Origin: Metopolophium dirhodum
Lineage: Eukaryota > Arthropoda > Insecta > Hemiptera > Aphididae
Assembly (NCBI RefSeq): GCF_019925205.1
Contig: NC_083562.1
Location: forward strand, 22,072,001 to 22,136,000
Length of the DNA stretch: 64,000 bases
Direction of reading: 5' to 3'
Shown here one piece after another: positions 1 to 14,200 of this stretch. The translations under genes were made by a program, and so were the position numbers. Below the pieces are notes generated by a model. That model searched no databases. It was not told the origin of the DNA and saw only the letters and a program-made list of their open reading frames with translations. Every line of letters starts with the position of its first letter. Position 1 is the first letter of the stretch.

Positions 1-572
1 AAATATTCATGAAATTATTATTCCTTGGGTGTCTACAATAATACATCGGCTCCCACGGGCTCTTATCCCATTCTCTTTCCTCCAAATTCCAATTTGTTTT
101 CTAACAATAATCTTGTTACTACTGTTACAATATTATAATGGGATATTATTGGTGTTAGTCTGGCTTTAAATATTTTTCATTAAAAAAAAAGTATTGAACT
201 ACATAATTTTTTAGGCTATTAATCTTTGAAAAACGAATTCTTTAAAAAAAAAAACCAGGTGAAAGGAGTACAGATAATCCATCAAATTCGAATAAAAACG
301 TCAGTTACTCGAGTTCCCACTCTACCCACCTGAAAATTCGATCTATATATTATTGGAAACTGTCTCTATATATTATACGCAATATGCATAAGGACCATTA
401 ATTCATACATATATGTATCCTTATAGATCGATCTCTCACGATGACCCGTCATTGGGCGACGAGCTTGTTAATCATCGCACAGATATTCAACGCAGTAAGA
501 GAAACCGAATGACACCACTTAAAATAATAATAGCTAACATGATTACCATAATATAACGTAATTGTCTTGCAG
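1..572. other. Non-coding flank or intron upstream of the ZP gene
   Basis: No coding segment can be supported here. The stretch ends in a good splice acceptor (ttgcag at 567-572) that opens the first visible exon of the ZP gene, so it is probably intron or 5' flank. A short frame begins at 10 (MKLLFLG, then a stop after ten codons). It has a hydrophobic start but no convincing donor, so it is not taken as the missing signal-peptide exon. The minus-strand frame at 449-688 is mostly antisense to the real exon. Confidence 0.5.
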
Positions 573-3500
573 GCATGGGGCGTGGAGTACGATCGAGCTC
601 TATTCGTCAAATCCGATGACATAAGAAAAGCAAGAGGTAAACAAAGTGGAAAGCGCAAGAAGCCTTCGGCGATCGGCGTACTGTTCATTATTAATATATT
701 TTATTTAACTTGTTCACATTTCAGAGATACACACGAAAGTATCCCAAATAGCTCCAAATTCTATGGATCAGACGGTAGACCATATACTCACGTGGTTACA
801 GACAAGATATCAAAATCAACAGTCCCAGCGTTTGGGTAATATCATACAAGTTGTTGAATTACTATATGTTAAAGAATGAAATATACTGTCGTACTGTTGT
901 CTATGCATTAAATATGTAAAGAATGTTTGCAATTCAAATTAAATTATCCATCTCTATTCTCTAACTCTGTTTTCTGACTACTTTATAATAGTCTGAACGA
1001 ATTTTAGATTGAAATTCTTAACTTCTAAAGACTGAGTTATCGTTCAAATTGCATTATTATACATTATTGTAATTATATACATTGATCGATTTGTGATTTT
1101 TACTTGGCTGAATTATTATGCATATACGACACCCAATATTATAGTTAATATATGTTTTGTACTATAATAAACTGTACCTACTAAGCGTAGTGTAATCGCG
1201 ATAATGAATTGCGTTTTTTTAGCTCGCCAGGACAACAACGAACAGCGTCCTCGCCCGTTCGTGGCCTCTCCTGCTCAATCAGACTACCGGGGATATCTAC
1301 CCCCACAACCACCACCGCAACCGGAGTTCAACATACCAACAACCTCATCACAATATCAGCCCACCGCCACCCCATCCGCAAACATAAGCCCATTCTTTGG
1401 ACAGACTTCCGAACCAGGTCAGACGGCACCACCTCCGTTACCGTCGGAGGACACTCCACCACAGCCTCTGGTACCGATTGCGGGGTTCGAACCACTATCC
1501 TCGTCGTCACCAAACGTCTCACCACAGACACCGGGTTTCGCGGACGAGCCCACCAGTTTCCAGGTCACAAATCCGTCGGTGCAACCAGAATTGAATAACC
1601 CAGAAACCGTTCAAATCAACAACAATGACATTGTACACCCCCCACACATACACGAGATGAACGTGCAATGTTCAAAAGATATGATGACCATTAACATCGA
1701 GTTCAACAAACCGTACGATGGCGTCATTTACTCAAAGGTTAGTGTGATAAATTGTTATTGTTCTATGTGAGTTCGTCAAAATCGCCAAAAACCTATTTAA
1801 TTCCCATCAGAAAACTTGGGCTTCCCCGGGTTTTACACGTTTTTTGATCAACAATCTGTTACTTTTATAATAAGTAAAAAGTTTTATATTTTTTATCATT
1901 TAGATATATTTTTTTAAATTATAATATCTACTGACTTAATAATATTATTTAGCAATTTGCAATGATATTGTTATCATCGTTGAGCCGGTAACGATGCACA
2001 TTTGTACTTAATGTTTTATTATTTGTATATATATTATAATATATAAATTATAAGCCATCCATTAAAAATCATCGAAACCCGTCACTGACCACTGCGCTGG
2101 TATAATAATGATTATTATTTATTATATTTGGTCCGTACATATATTATAGCGTTCGGTGGGTCGCCCGGCGCACGCGAATTCCCAGAAAATCCACCCACCC
2201 ATCCACCCACTCGAAATACCGAGCGCTTCAATATGTTATTACTCGATCTCATGCCGATAAACGCATAATTATTGTTCCACACAGGGGTTCTACAACACAC
2301 CGGAGTGCAGATATGTGAATCCGAATTCCGGCCAGACAAAGTATTCGTTCAAAGTGATGTTGAACTCTTGCGGGACACATTTCGTCGACGAATTCTCTTC
2401 CGGCAAACAGGCATATTTGGAAAACGTATTGGTTGTACAAAACGAACCTGGGATACAAGAAGTAAGTTTCAGTCATCGCGTTGTTCGTAATACACTCATA
2501 ACCATGACAATTCGTTTAGGTCTGGGACGTCATACGTAGTGTCAGATGTCTGTGGGAAGGTAATTTGAACAAAGCTCTGTCTATTGCGTTGAATATCGGT
2601 ATGTTGAACCAGGAAGTGGTGACGTTCAGTGGAGATACGGCGACTGCTCGACTTGATATCCAAGTAACGACCATCATATTATTATTATTGTTTTAATCGG
2701 ATTTTTTGATAGCAAACATAATACCTGGGTAATAAAAGCCGTACAGATATTATGTTCCTCGAACGTAATATTCTTAAATAAATAATGTGCATTTCATTAT
2801 ATTATTACAAAACTAGCAGGTGTAAAGCAAAATGTTATTAATAGTAAGCAATAGATCAATAGCGTGATAATAATAATATGCAATGTTTATAAAAACTCGA
2901 AAACTCTGTCGATTAATTCTCTTTTATTTAGTTATTTTTTTTTAAATAAAATATAATTTATACAAGATAAATCGTTAATACAATTTAACACGTAATTAAT
3001 TTTTGAGCAAAAATAATATTAACATATTAACAAACGGTGGGTTGACATATTCATAATTATATGTCAACCCACCGTTTGTATATTAATATTATATTAAATT
3101 TTAGTAATTAATTCAAACTTTATCACGGTAGCTTTTATTATTATTTTGAAAATCGCTTGTTTCGATCAAAAACTTAACTCCTACGCGTTTCCATAAACCT
3201 AACGACAGTCGTTATTAATAATATATTTATACAGTGCAAGACTTAATTATAAATAGTATTACCCATTTAAAAATGCATGTTCAATTTTCTTCGGGAAAGC
3301 GGTAGGTATACAATGAAATTTATAATACATGTATAATACAGTTTCCCAATAGGTACCTGTATTATGTATGATATATCTGAAAACAAATTATAGGTCCCCG
3401 ATCGTAAATAGTATTGTTAAAGAAAGTACCGTATAAAAAGTATTAGGAAAAAAAGTAGGTATCTACTTGAGAAAAATAAATTCAAAAAGAATGTGCTTGT

Positions 3501-6500
3501 ACTTACAAAAATAAAAATAATTTATATTTTTACTTTAATACAATTATTTAATCTTTTGTTTAAATTGTCGTCATACTATTATGACGTGTATGCGTAGTAT
3601 AACACCTATAACGGCTATAAAATAGCTCGGCTATAACTGTAATGGGAAAACTCGTTAAAAAAATTTAAATCGTTTAGAAACATTTTGTGAATGTTTAGTT
3701 AAATAACAAATTACCTACATAATGTTTATTTTATCAAGCATAAGCTATAATGCATAATATAATATTATATACTATAAACAACAGTAGAAAACGGTAGGTA
3801 CCTATCTATGAATTACTGTTACCATTCATTATGTTAAACTATTTTATTATTATTATTATTATTATTATTTCATTTATTTTTAATGTTTTGATTTAATCAT
3901 ATTATTAAGTACCTAGATATAGTTGCAGTATTTTTGTTTTCTATAAGTATACATTTTTTCTGAATGTTTTTTATCTATTACTTTTTGTACCAATACTGTT
4001 TTATGGTTTCTTTTTCCTACGATTCTAATATAATTATATGTGACAAAATACTTGTTTACCTACTGTTGCTATAATAGGTTTTTTTTTTAAATATTTTTAC
4101 TCTATTTTTACTAATACCATTGGCGTTCCTGCAGACCGGCAAAGGACCGTTCGCACCGATCGCTAGCGGTCTAGTGAAAATCGGCGAGACCATGACGTTA
4201 GTCGTGACGGTGGACGGCGATCCTGGATTCAACATCTTAGTGAGGGAATGCGTGGCCCGCGACAACAACCCCGAGTCGGGCAATCAACTGCAGCTGACCG
4301 ACGCCCAAGGGTGCGTGTCGAAACCCAAGCTTTTCGGCAGCTTCCAAACGACGACGAACCCGGCTACTGGTTCGTTGATAGCCTACGCATACTTCCAAGT
4401 ACGTATATATAATAGAAAACGTATTAATTGTATCGTACAATGTTAAGTCATTGAATATTTATGTAATGGTAATCACTCGACATCATAAAAAGGAGAGGGG
4501 GGAGGCGAATACTAAAAAATAAGCATAAAAACTTTCAGACGTTATTGATATTTCTAGAACATTAAAATCGGTGACTGAAGAATTTCATGAATAAAAAATG
4601 ATAATTTAAAATTATTTTAATCGGTAGTATTGCACTGCCATACTGATTATAACGATTATATTATACAGTGTATAATTTATTTATAAATAATTAATATTTT
4701 AAATATTTATCATATTATCCGTGAAAAATATTGTTTGTCATATTTTTGAAATTCCTTTTTATCTATGCGTAATTATTATTTAACCACGCGTGCAACAACA
4801 TAGCTATACTTAATACATATTAATATAAATAGGCAATTGTATAGGTAGTTATAATTTTTAGTTTTAATTTTTTATTCCGAAAGTTAGTTTTACCTTACAA
4901 TAATGTATTTACAACAAATGTTTATTCGGTTTTTCCCTTTTGTTTTCCATATCCTTCAGATATTTGTATGAAATTACTCGTATCCTTTGTTAGTTGGCTA
5001 ATGTACCTTGTTCTGAGTCTTCCTCTTGATCGCGTTCTTTCTATAATTTCTTCGATTATTAAACTTTTTATTTTTTTGTTTCGTACTATTTCGTCACCAT
5101 GCATCAGTGTGTGCCTATGGAAGATACATCTCCTTTTATTTAGAGTATCTTTTAATGTTCGTTTTTGATCAACTATATATTTTAAGATGTCTTCATATTT
5201 TGTTTTTCACTCAGTCCAACTTATTCTTTGTCTTTTTTCAACACCAAATTTCTAGAGAATCATCTAACATATTCTTTTATTTTTATTTATTGTCCTTGCT
5301 CACACACATTATACATATTATAATGCCACACTCCAGATACACGTTTTTATTAGCATCTTTTTGGGTATTTATGTTTATATCTTTGCTATCAGTCATATCT
5401 TCTTTTTAAGAAAAATATTTTTGAATTCTATTATATAATAGATACTTAGAGTATAAATGATCTGTGGTATATTTAAATTTTAGACCTACACATATTACAT
5501 TTTGATTTAATACAATGCAAGAGTGTCAATCTCAAAATATTCTTAAATTTTGGTCCCAACCTCTGCCATAGTATTGACACCGATGATATTTATATATTGA
5601 TATCGATAACTTGTAAATATTATGTACTATTACTTTTTAGGCGTTCAAATTTCCGGACGTCATGGACCTGTTGATCGAGTGCAACGTCGAACTGTGCAAA
5701 GCCAACTGTCAGCCGTGTTCAGAAACGAATCAAGTGCGTATAATATGTAGTAAAAATTACAATAATAATAACTTCGATTAAGTCCGACGATAAAATAACA
5801 TTATAATACCTACTCGTCGATTAAGTTGAAGTAGCGAAAGTAACCTGTCATTAATTATAATAATACAAGTGTTAACATCTAGTTCTATATTATTTTAGAC
5901 GAGATTCGCTTTATAGACAGCTGCAGTGTGGGTAATCGACGTTTGAAATGGCTTTTAAATATTATGTGATGACATTTTTACGCGTCCGATATAACATAGA
6001 TTGTGTTGTCGGAAGGTGCGTCTAATTCGGTATATTATATTATATGGTATTATTTATCACACAGCAACCGTCAGAAATGTCCGGGGAAAATAAATCTAAC
6101 GAAACCGTATAGAATCACCGGGTAATCGCTCACCTGCCATACGTATTCATTATAATTATATATTATACGGTGCGGTGCGATATACAATTGCATAGTATTA
6201 TAATATACAAGTATTCTACCAGATCTTATAAACTGTAATTTATATAATTATCATCCGTTAATAATTATTACCTATATAATATATATATTACACTTATATA
6301 CTGGCGGTGCAGATGTCCACCGGACTGTTACCGGTTGTTTCGGCGATTCCTCGGAGGATTGAAAATTATTTGAAACCGACCGCGCGTAAAAAGTGGAATG
6401 TATATTGATAGGTATCGTTATTATACCTATTACCTATCCATTACATAATATTATAATAATCACCTAGAATCCAGAGATAATGCTGGTTTTGTATTGTTTT

Positions 6501-9137
6501 TTTTTCACCAATTTCTCCGTTCTCCCGCGAAACAGGTAATTTTTTTTTTTTATTTCCATCTCTCACAGTCGGTTAAATAATTTTTCCTACGCACAATACC
6601 TATTTATAAACAAAACTGCGCGGTTGCAGCAGTAGGCCGCACGACCGGCTGGCTGGCGGGGCTTTCACTCGTGGATGTCACAGGTCACGATCACGTGCAT
6701 ATAGTAATAATAATAATAATAATAATTGTTCCGCAGAAAATCGATCCCGGTCGTAAAAGACGAGACGTGCACAACAATATTGCGACGAACAATACGATCA
6801 ATACGTCCGGCGACAGTGCGGATTCTATGATGTTGGTCGGCCGCGTACACGTTTACTCGCCCGACGACCTGCTGGCCGACAATTTCAATCAGACCGCCAC
6901 CGACGTGCTGGATCCGCTACAGGCGTTCACGACGGGTAATGATAAAAAACGACGACGACGACGATGATAATAATAATAATGATAATATCAACTAAACATA
7001 ATACGCGACAGCGATATTATAATCGTCTAGGTAGTATCGTCATCGATTATACATACTAGTTTATAACCACTTTTTTTTTTATAACCAATGGGTAGTAGGT
7101 AGTTATATTATAATAATATTATTCTGTCATTAAAACTTTAGATCAACGAAATCAGTTTTCTTCGGTAGCGGCGTAGCATTTATCATAATATATTATAATA
7201 TCATAATCATGTGTAAATAAATTATAAAGGAACATAATATTGTATACGCATCCAGATAAAAATGGTCGACCACTATTCCGAGCTGCAACGAAATAAAACC
7301 ATTTTGGTATTATTTTAATCAAATCGACTTCGTGCTATTACTATAACATTGCGTGCAGCATTTTATATTCTTTGGTACATCATAGCAGCGTAAACGTCTT
7401 TTTAGTTTTTGACGACATGCATAATCAATCGTCAGTTATAGTTAAGAAAAATATGAATTCATTTTCATACAATACGACATTAAAAACTTACCTGTGTACA
7501 TTTTCAAGGTTTTAAATGTGTATTTAATATTATTATATTGTATAATAAGCAGCTCCTAAGACTTGCATGTACAATTAATAAATGTAATACCAAGCACTTT
7601 TAAAATCTGTTTGTAAACTTAACTGTATTGACGCCCAAACATATATCTAATGACGTAAACGTACCTAATAACTATACGGTAATTGATAAAATCGTCGAGC
7701 AAATTAAACTTTAGCAGTTTAGCGTCGTCGTTCAGCACTTTCAAGGGGGGATAATGTTTGTAACTACTGTAAGGAAGTGTTATACTGTGTTCAAAGTTGA
7801 AAGTGGTATCTATAATTTATAAGTAACGTATCGCATTGTGTTATTAACTAGATACTCACCACCAACGCAATCATTACCTAATTTAAAAGATTTAGTCAAT
7901 TTCTACTGATCGTTCGAAAACTTATATATAGCAATATGAAGATAGTTAAGACGCGAAACTGCATTCACAAAATATAGATAAGTCCATTTTTAAGAATAAT
8001 GTAATAATATATTATTTATGATTATTCTATTCATAAAAATATATTAATTAGGTAATGACTAATGAATAACTATCGAAATTGTTCATTATCAAGTATAGGC
8101 GTCTAGAGTTCTTACCTTAAAAGTCAACAATATTAACTTTCACTTAAAAACATAATTAAAACACAAAATAATATATTACGCGAATCTGTAAAGAAGATAA
8201 CAACTTATATTATTATAGTGAATTTTTATTTATGACTTAATATAGGAAGCGCGCAATTCGTTTTTTTTAACTCGCGTCAAATTAATATTATCATTAAAAT
8301 AAATGAATTATGTATATTTTTAATTTTGATGTGTGAGTAATGAGTATAATACAATATACATAATATGTACCTATAGGTACATTCTATAAGGGTTATGCCA
8401 TTTCGTATAATTAAAATTATAATTTTATATATTATAGATACACTCATAACTCGTATATGATAGTTGATGATAACATAAGAAAGTTACTTTTTTATTTTCT
8501 ACTGAAGCATTACATCTTCTTTTAAATATATTTTCAACTCTATGTAAACTACCCACTTTAAATTCTTGACGTAACAAACATTTTTTTCCTTTTCAATATT
8601 CACTTTACTGTTTAATATAGTTTTAGGATAAGCACGAAATCACAACATTATGTAATTCAGAATTCTAACAATTTAACTACACCAAGGCTCCTATACCTAC
8701 TACATAAAGTTGTTTTTTTTTTTGACGACAATATTAATAATAACAATACTTTGTACCATAGTAGGCATGTTAATAATTTTAATTTTCCATACAGTTTAAG
8801 CATGTCGTTAGTTTTTATTTCGTTGTATTATAATATAATATTTTAGTACCTAGTTTCACTTCACACTATAGGTAGCGATTAAACATAACAATATAACTTA
8901 TAAATACGCACACAACTATACGTCGTAAAATACGCCTAATATTATGTCGTTTATAATATTTTTGTATAAAATAAATTCATTGTTAATTTTCATCTGTTCG
9001 CAGGCGACCGAACTTTGTGCATCTCATCAAAAAAGTTTTATATGACCTATTCGTTTATGGTCGCAGTGACATTAATATCGAGTGCAATGAGCATGGTCCT
9101 GTGGATTCGATTACAACGCAAGATCTATAAAGATTAA
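573..9137 (+). CDS. Membrane-anchored ZP-domain protein (5' exon missing)
   Basis: Probable apical or cuticular matrix protein of the arthropod ZP family. Exons: 573-636, 725-835, 1223-1737, 2285-2461, 2520-2663, 4135-4398, 5641-5733, 6737-6935, 9004-9137. All junctions are GT-AG and the phases join exactly, giving 566 codons plus TAA. Order: N-terminal region; Pro/Gln-rich linker (exon 3 of this list); ZP domain from VQCSKDMM to the CNVELCKANCQPC cysteine cluster, ten cysteines in all; furin-type site RKRR just after the ZP domain (exon 8); hydrophobic helix from about MTYSFMVAVTLI in the last exon; tail LQRKIYKD. In this family the ectodomain is cleaved at the furin site and polymerises in apical matrix. 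No signal peptide is seen, so the start lies upstream or in an unseen exon. The closest insect group is probably the Piopio/Trynity/Neyo/Morpheyus set, but I cannot assign the orthologue. The family call is firm and the name is open. Confidence 0.9.
3031..3078 (+). repeat. Perfect 20-bp inverted repeat (hairpin) in ZP intron
   Basis: Arms 3031-3050 (caaacggtgggttgacatat) and 3059-3078 are exact reverse complements around an 8-nt loop. Imperfect pairing continues outward through AATATTAA-type sequence to about 3016 and 3090. It sits in the intron 2664-4134 and would be transcribed with the gene. It may be a remnant of a foldback element or a small-RNA hairpin; the sequence does not decide. Confidence 0.85.
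3844..3870. repeat. (TTA)n microsatellite
   Basis: About nine uninterrupted TTA units in the same ZP intron. The rest of the intron (2664-4134) is AT-rich with no other recognisable content. Confidence 0.9.
4922..5350 (-). pseudogene. LINE reverse-transcriptase C-terminal fragment, antisense in ZP intron
   Basis: Read on the minus strand, pieces of the C-terminal tail of a non-LTR retrotransposon polymerase appear in order. KTCIWSVAL (about 5345) resembles the KTYVWSVALYGSE-type motif. LEIWC (about 5255) resembles the LEMWC motif. Then comes an open stretch with NKRRCIFHRHTLMHGDEIV and RSRGRLRTRYI that ends in TAA at 4922. Stops and frameshifts break the first part. It is a 5'-truncated dead copy lying opposite to the host gene in the intron 4399-5640. 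The plus-strand frames over the same bases are shadows. Exact family (RTE-like or related) is uncertain. Confidence 0.75.
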
Positions 9138-9447
9138 ATAGTCACTAAATATAGAGAATGTGTTTTAAATGATTTGTTTTCGAGATTGAATTTAATCATT
9201 TTTATTTCAATTTGTTACTTGATAAATAAGCGTGATATCCTGGACAAAAAACACTTTTCAATTGCTTTATATTAGTGATGATCGATAATTTAAAATGGTT
9301 ATTATAAACGCATATAATGTTATTTTTTATAAGCGTATAATGTATTTATATAATATATTATATTATACGGAATATTTACTATTTTTTTTTACAATTTTTT
9401 ATTATTTTTTTTACAATTTTTTTTATTATTTTTTTTACATTTCCAAC

Positions 9448-9620
9448 AATAAATATGATTTTAGAACTTTTGTGTATTTGTAAATTATATTACACTATAA
9501 TATAACTTTATTTCTAATTTTTAAGTATAGTATTAACTATAATATAGATATTATGAAGTGTACATAATATGAAGAATTTTTGGTATGTGTAATGTGTATC
9601 TATTTTATAAGCGAAATAAA
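9448..9620 (+). terminator. Candidate poly(A) signals of the ZP gene
   Basis: AATAAA occurs at 9448-9453 and 9615-9620, 0.3 and 0.5 kb after the stop codon. A T-rich block with about three 20-bp repeats (TTTTTTTTACAATTTTTTAT-like) lies at 9380-9440 in the presumed 3' UTR. Confidence 0.45.
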
Positions 9621-9639
9621 CTCACATTTATAATAATGA

Positions 9640-10595
9640 AATTGTTATATAATCTAATTTTACCTATTCCGTTTTATTAAATTGTTTTTATTAACTGTTT
9701 GAAGCACAATAATATTTGTGTATGATGAAATATAGTTTGTGCAGTAAAATGGAACAGTTGCTTTAAATAAGTACTTATTACAGTGTTACAATTATTTAAA
9801 AACAATGGTGCATCTAATTGAATTCTTCAAACGTAACACGTCGTGAAATTATGCGTGTATATACAACACATAGAGGAGTTGTGCTACGAGGGGTGGTTCA
9901 AAGTGCCGAAGGTCCCAAATTACAAAATCTATTTATTTTTTTATTATTAGTTAAAAAAAAACACATTCTATATATTTTATTTCTTTAACATTTAATGACA
10001 AAAGAGTTGAATAAAATTTCCAATGTCACACTTTTAAGAAACGGTATGTTTAACCCGTTTGTCATCACGACATTCAGAATGCAAATCAATTAAGATTGGA
10101 TATTTTGGAGTTCTTGAAGTTTTTATCTACTATAACTTCAATCAAAGGAATGCTATTAAACACGTAGCGAAATCAATTACCAATTACCAATCCATTTTAA
10201 TTTGACATTTGTCGTTGTCTTTGTCTTTCTTTCGATCGTTTGGACTCCCGTCTTAAAAATATTCTACAATACTTCAAAGGATCTTCAACCAATTAATTTT
10301 GGTTTGACATGTGTCATGCTCTCGTACCCTATATGTCATAAATATATTATATTAAAAATCAATAAAAAAATTTGAAATATTTTATAATGAAGCTTAAGTA
10401 ACAATAAGTGGTGCAAATATATTTTCTTCAAAAGAACATAGAATTAAACGTAGAAATATTTTCTATAATGAAAAACTTGTTGCTGCAATTATATTTTTTC
10501 ATAAGATTACAACATTAAAAACGTAACATTTATTCTTATAATGGGTGCGTTAATTGGAAATAATTGCTCAACTGATCATAATAAAAGTGCCATAT
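9640..10595. other. Gene-free AT-rich spacer
   Basis: I see no open frame, RNA gene or clear repeat boundary here. It separates the ZP 3' UTR from the first LINE fragment. Confidence 0.4.
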
Positions 10596-11231
10596 TTCCA
10601 TATTTATTTATTTATTAAATATAATACGGGACTAGCCCAATTTAAATGTACATTCACAAAAAATACAGAGAAAAAAATTACAATTAACACAGCTTGATAC
10701 AGTGTTATAAGTAGACATCTATATTATATTATAATTTACTTATTTTAATTACAAAAAGATAACATGACGAAAATACAGTTTAAAATAAAAAAGATAGTTC
10801 TTTATTGGCCAATTTAAACATTCGTGAGATAGGACGATTCCGCATATAATTGGAGGAATAAAAAGGGATAGAGATGGGGTATACTGTACGGGAGTTCAAA
10901 ACAGGAACATGAAAATTAACAGTCTGTAGTAAGTCAGAAATACCCAGAGGCCAGGCTTCCGCTAATTAGTTTACGCAGAAAAATCAAATGTGCTTGATCC
11001 CTCCTATCTGCTAGCGTAGAGAAGTTTAGTCTATGAAGCACCTGTGAATCGTCATGAGGCGGACAATCAATTTGGAGGACATATTTTAAAAATTTCCGCT
11101 GTACACGTTTTATTTTGTACTGGTCATCAATTGTACAAGGACTCCGTACTACCGCGCCATATTCCAAGTGAGAACGCACTAAGGAGCAATAAAGAGTCTT
11201 AAGTGAATTAAAAAGTTTGAAATCAGATGAA
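10596..11231 (-). mobile_element. 5'-truncated Jockey/I-type LINE, 3' end
   Basis: The minus strand encodes the C-terminal end of a LINE polymerase: FKLFNSLKTLYCSLVRSHLE, then EYGAVV, QRKFLKYVL, DRRDQAHLIFLRKLISG. After a frameshift near 10934-10945 it continues with LLQTVNFHVPVLNSRT to a stop at 10780. The copy ends in a 3' UTR and a tail of TAAA-like repeats (TTTATTTATTTATTAAAT on the plus strand from about 10596). Conserved end motifs plus an A-rich tail are typical of a 5'-truncated insertion. Dead because of the frameshift and missing 5' end. Confidence 0.85.
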
Positions 11232-14200
11232 GTATATTATATTATATAGTATATTATATTAGGTATATATATATATATATACAGATTTATGTCATCAATT
11301 TGAAGTTTTTTTGATATTAAAAATCAATTGACCTGCCTAACAAGCATTAATAAGGTTCAAGCAATCAGGCTAATGCATATTTATTTAATAGATATTTACA
11401 ATTTGGAAAAATAATTTGGTGAAGAAATCATTCAATTTAAAAAATATTTTCTGACAAAACATAAAATATAAAAATAACTTAATAATGCTTTCCTTCAAAC
11501 ACAACATTCCTTAATGTCAAAATTACATTAAAACTATTAATTTGAATGTCATATTATAATACAAGCGGGAAAAGATAATACAAATATATTATATGTTCCT
11601 ATATATTTTTGACATACATTTTTTTTTACATATTTTTATATATTTTTTTGAAATCGTGCTTATCGTTTACCGGGTAAATATTTATAACCGGGTGATATTT
11701 ATTCCGACACAACTAATAATTTTATTTTGTTTTTCTAGTCTCGTAATAATTTATAAGTTTGTATTTGAACTATTTGTAGGTATAAGACAGTATATAAATA
11801 CAGCTCATGGGGCGGGGGGATCTATCCCTCATAACCCCTTCCCCTGTAATTACGCCCCTGTGTTGGGTACTAAGTATGATTGTCCAGGGCAGTAGGCACC
11901 AATGATAGTTAGCAGGGCACACGACTATATTATACAAACATATATATGTATACAGATTCAAGTTCAACGGAAAATGTACATATATGTAAAATATCATACT
12001 CAGGTAGGTACTAGTTACTACGATATAACTTAATTTCCAAAATTCAAAACAATATAACACGTACAGTATGCGTTTTAATATAAAATAGGTATTCGACACT
12101 GCAATAGTGCGAACAATCTATCAAAATGGACGGTATTACTTCGACGTCGCGCCTTTAATTCGAAAAATTAAATTAATAAAGGTGCTGCAACATCGATCAA
12201 CGACTCGAGAGGAAGTTTTTAATACCAATACTGTGGGATAACCGAAATTTTTATTATTTTCGAATTTAACACTTTCAATCACTCGAGATTTACAAACATT
12301 ATAAGTCTCGTCACGATGGACATGATGGTGGCATTACGCAACGTATAGGTATTATTAAAATAGGAATAATAATTATCCATAGAAAATATAAAAAATATGC
12401 TGCACGTGCAACGTGATAATCAACAGACGCGAAACTTAACTATCGCATAATAATATACACTCAGTTTATTTTACTAAGCTATTAAAGCATAATCTTTTAT
12501 GATAGTTAATTGTTAATTATTATTACGCCCCAACAGACAATATTCACACCGATCGGCGATCACATAAAACGTCTGTACGCAAAAGCATCTTCGAAAATGG
12601 TCTACGTAGGTACTATTTATACTTGTGTTCTAGGTACTACTCTACTTAGATCTCGCCGTAGCGGTAGTATAATTTATAATATTATGTTACATTTTTTTAT
12701 TAATAAATCCGAAGTCTTGATTATAAAACGTTTTTAGCGATATTATTATTTCTCCTTTTGCTTACGAATCTACTGCTTACAAACTTTAATAAAGTTCAAG
12801 ATACCATGAAAACCCCAAGTTTACCAAACATTTTAAAATATTTAAATTTTTCATTCATAGTAATTTATTCTATACAAAATATTTTGATTGTTGTTTGTCT
12901 TTCTTCATAACCAAAGCAAAATTAATTAACGAAATACATTTTAAAAAATTATATTAATACATAAACCAGCGTTCATAATATAACGCAGCATAATATGCAT
13001 TTATTTTTAATAAACAAATAACCAACATTTTAAATTGTATTTTTAACCGTATATACTATATAAACATTATTTAGACATCGGAGTAGGTATCATTTCTTGT
13101 TTCACTATGATTTAATCTTAGACATATTAAAATTTTTAGTGTAATGTCTTGGATATTTTATAAATAAAATATGTTTCCTTTCTGTATTTCGATTACAGGG
13201 GCACCTAGCTAATATACTCCTCAGGCGCCCCCAAAATCATTCACCTGTAAGCCGTATAAATGTCCAATTGGTTAACTTATACATTATTGTATTTACGATT
13301 CCTCTACATAAATGTCTTTTTTTTAATCTTAAAAATTGTATTCGAAAAAGTAAACAAAGTCATGCATTTATTGCACCACAAATATAAAATAAAACAATAA
13401 AATGCAAACGGACATTGGTTTCAAGATTACAAAAGATCCGTTTATATGAAGTTTAAGGTTATTCTGGAACTTTTATAGAAAAAATAAATAAATACAATTA
13501 CACGGAACATGCTTTGCTAACAACCAACGCAAGTGGTTCATTAACCAAGAGTGCCTTTTTAATTTAAGAAAAAGCACTTAAACTTTATCGTAAACCACAG
13601 ACAGATTATAATAACGACAGCAAAAACAATGAATGACACATGAAGTTTTTATTTTAAACGTATTATTTAAAGTAACTTATATGAGTAGATATTTTAAAAA
13701 AAAACAGATAAAAATAATTCTATATAATATTTAATAAACTTGAGTAGTTTTCATTAAAATTGTAAGATCATCTGTAGCATTATTACAGTATATACTTAGA
13801 TATTACCTAATGCCTAATATGATACAGTGCAGAATAAAATAATAATTAAATTACAATCATAAAGAATTACATCTTCTAAACGAAATTAATACAAAATTAC
13901 TTTTACATTTACATATAATAATTTCTTAAACGATTTAAACGATTTAAATATATTTATTAAAGTATCAAAAAGCGTGATCGAAGACTAAGGTAAATCATTC
14001 ATTCGGACATTATTTTAAATATGGACGTGGAAGTTATTAATTATTATTAAACCTTTCATATTGTGCAAAGAGGAAGATTATCAAAAAAATGTGACATGTT
14101 AATTATTAGGTACTTACGTATTAAATTTGTTTTTATCTTATAACCGCTGTAGAACAGGGTTCGAAAGAGCTCTCATAAATATTTAAAATCCGAAATAGCT

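Noticed and set aside
1209..1598. 129-codon frame overlapping the proline-rich ZP exon in another frame, plus 1328-1531 minus and 1397-1594 plus
   Set aside because: GC-rich exon bases give open shadows; only the 1204 frame joins neighbouring exons in phase.
4968..5409. Plus-strand frames in the ZP intron
   Set aside because: Shadows of the antisense LINE fragment.
11593..12099. Overlapping 100- and 109-codon frames on both strands
   Set aside because: Low-complexity Phe/Ile/Tyr-rich translation of AT-rich DNA, with no splice partners or known motifs.
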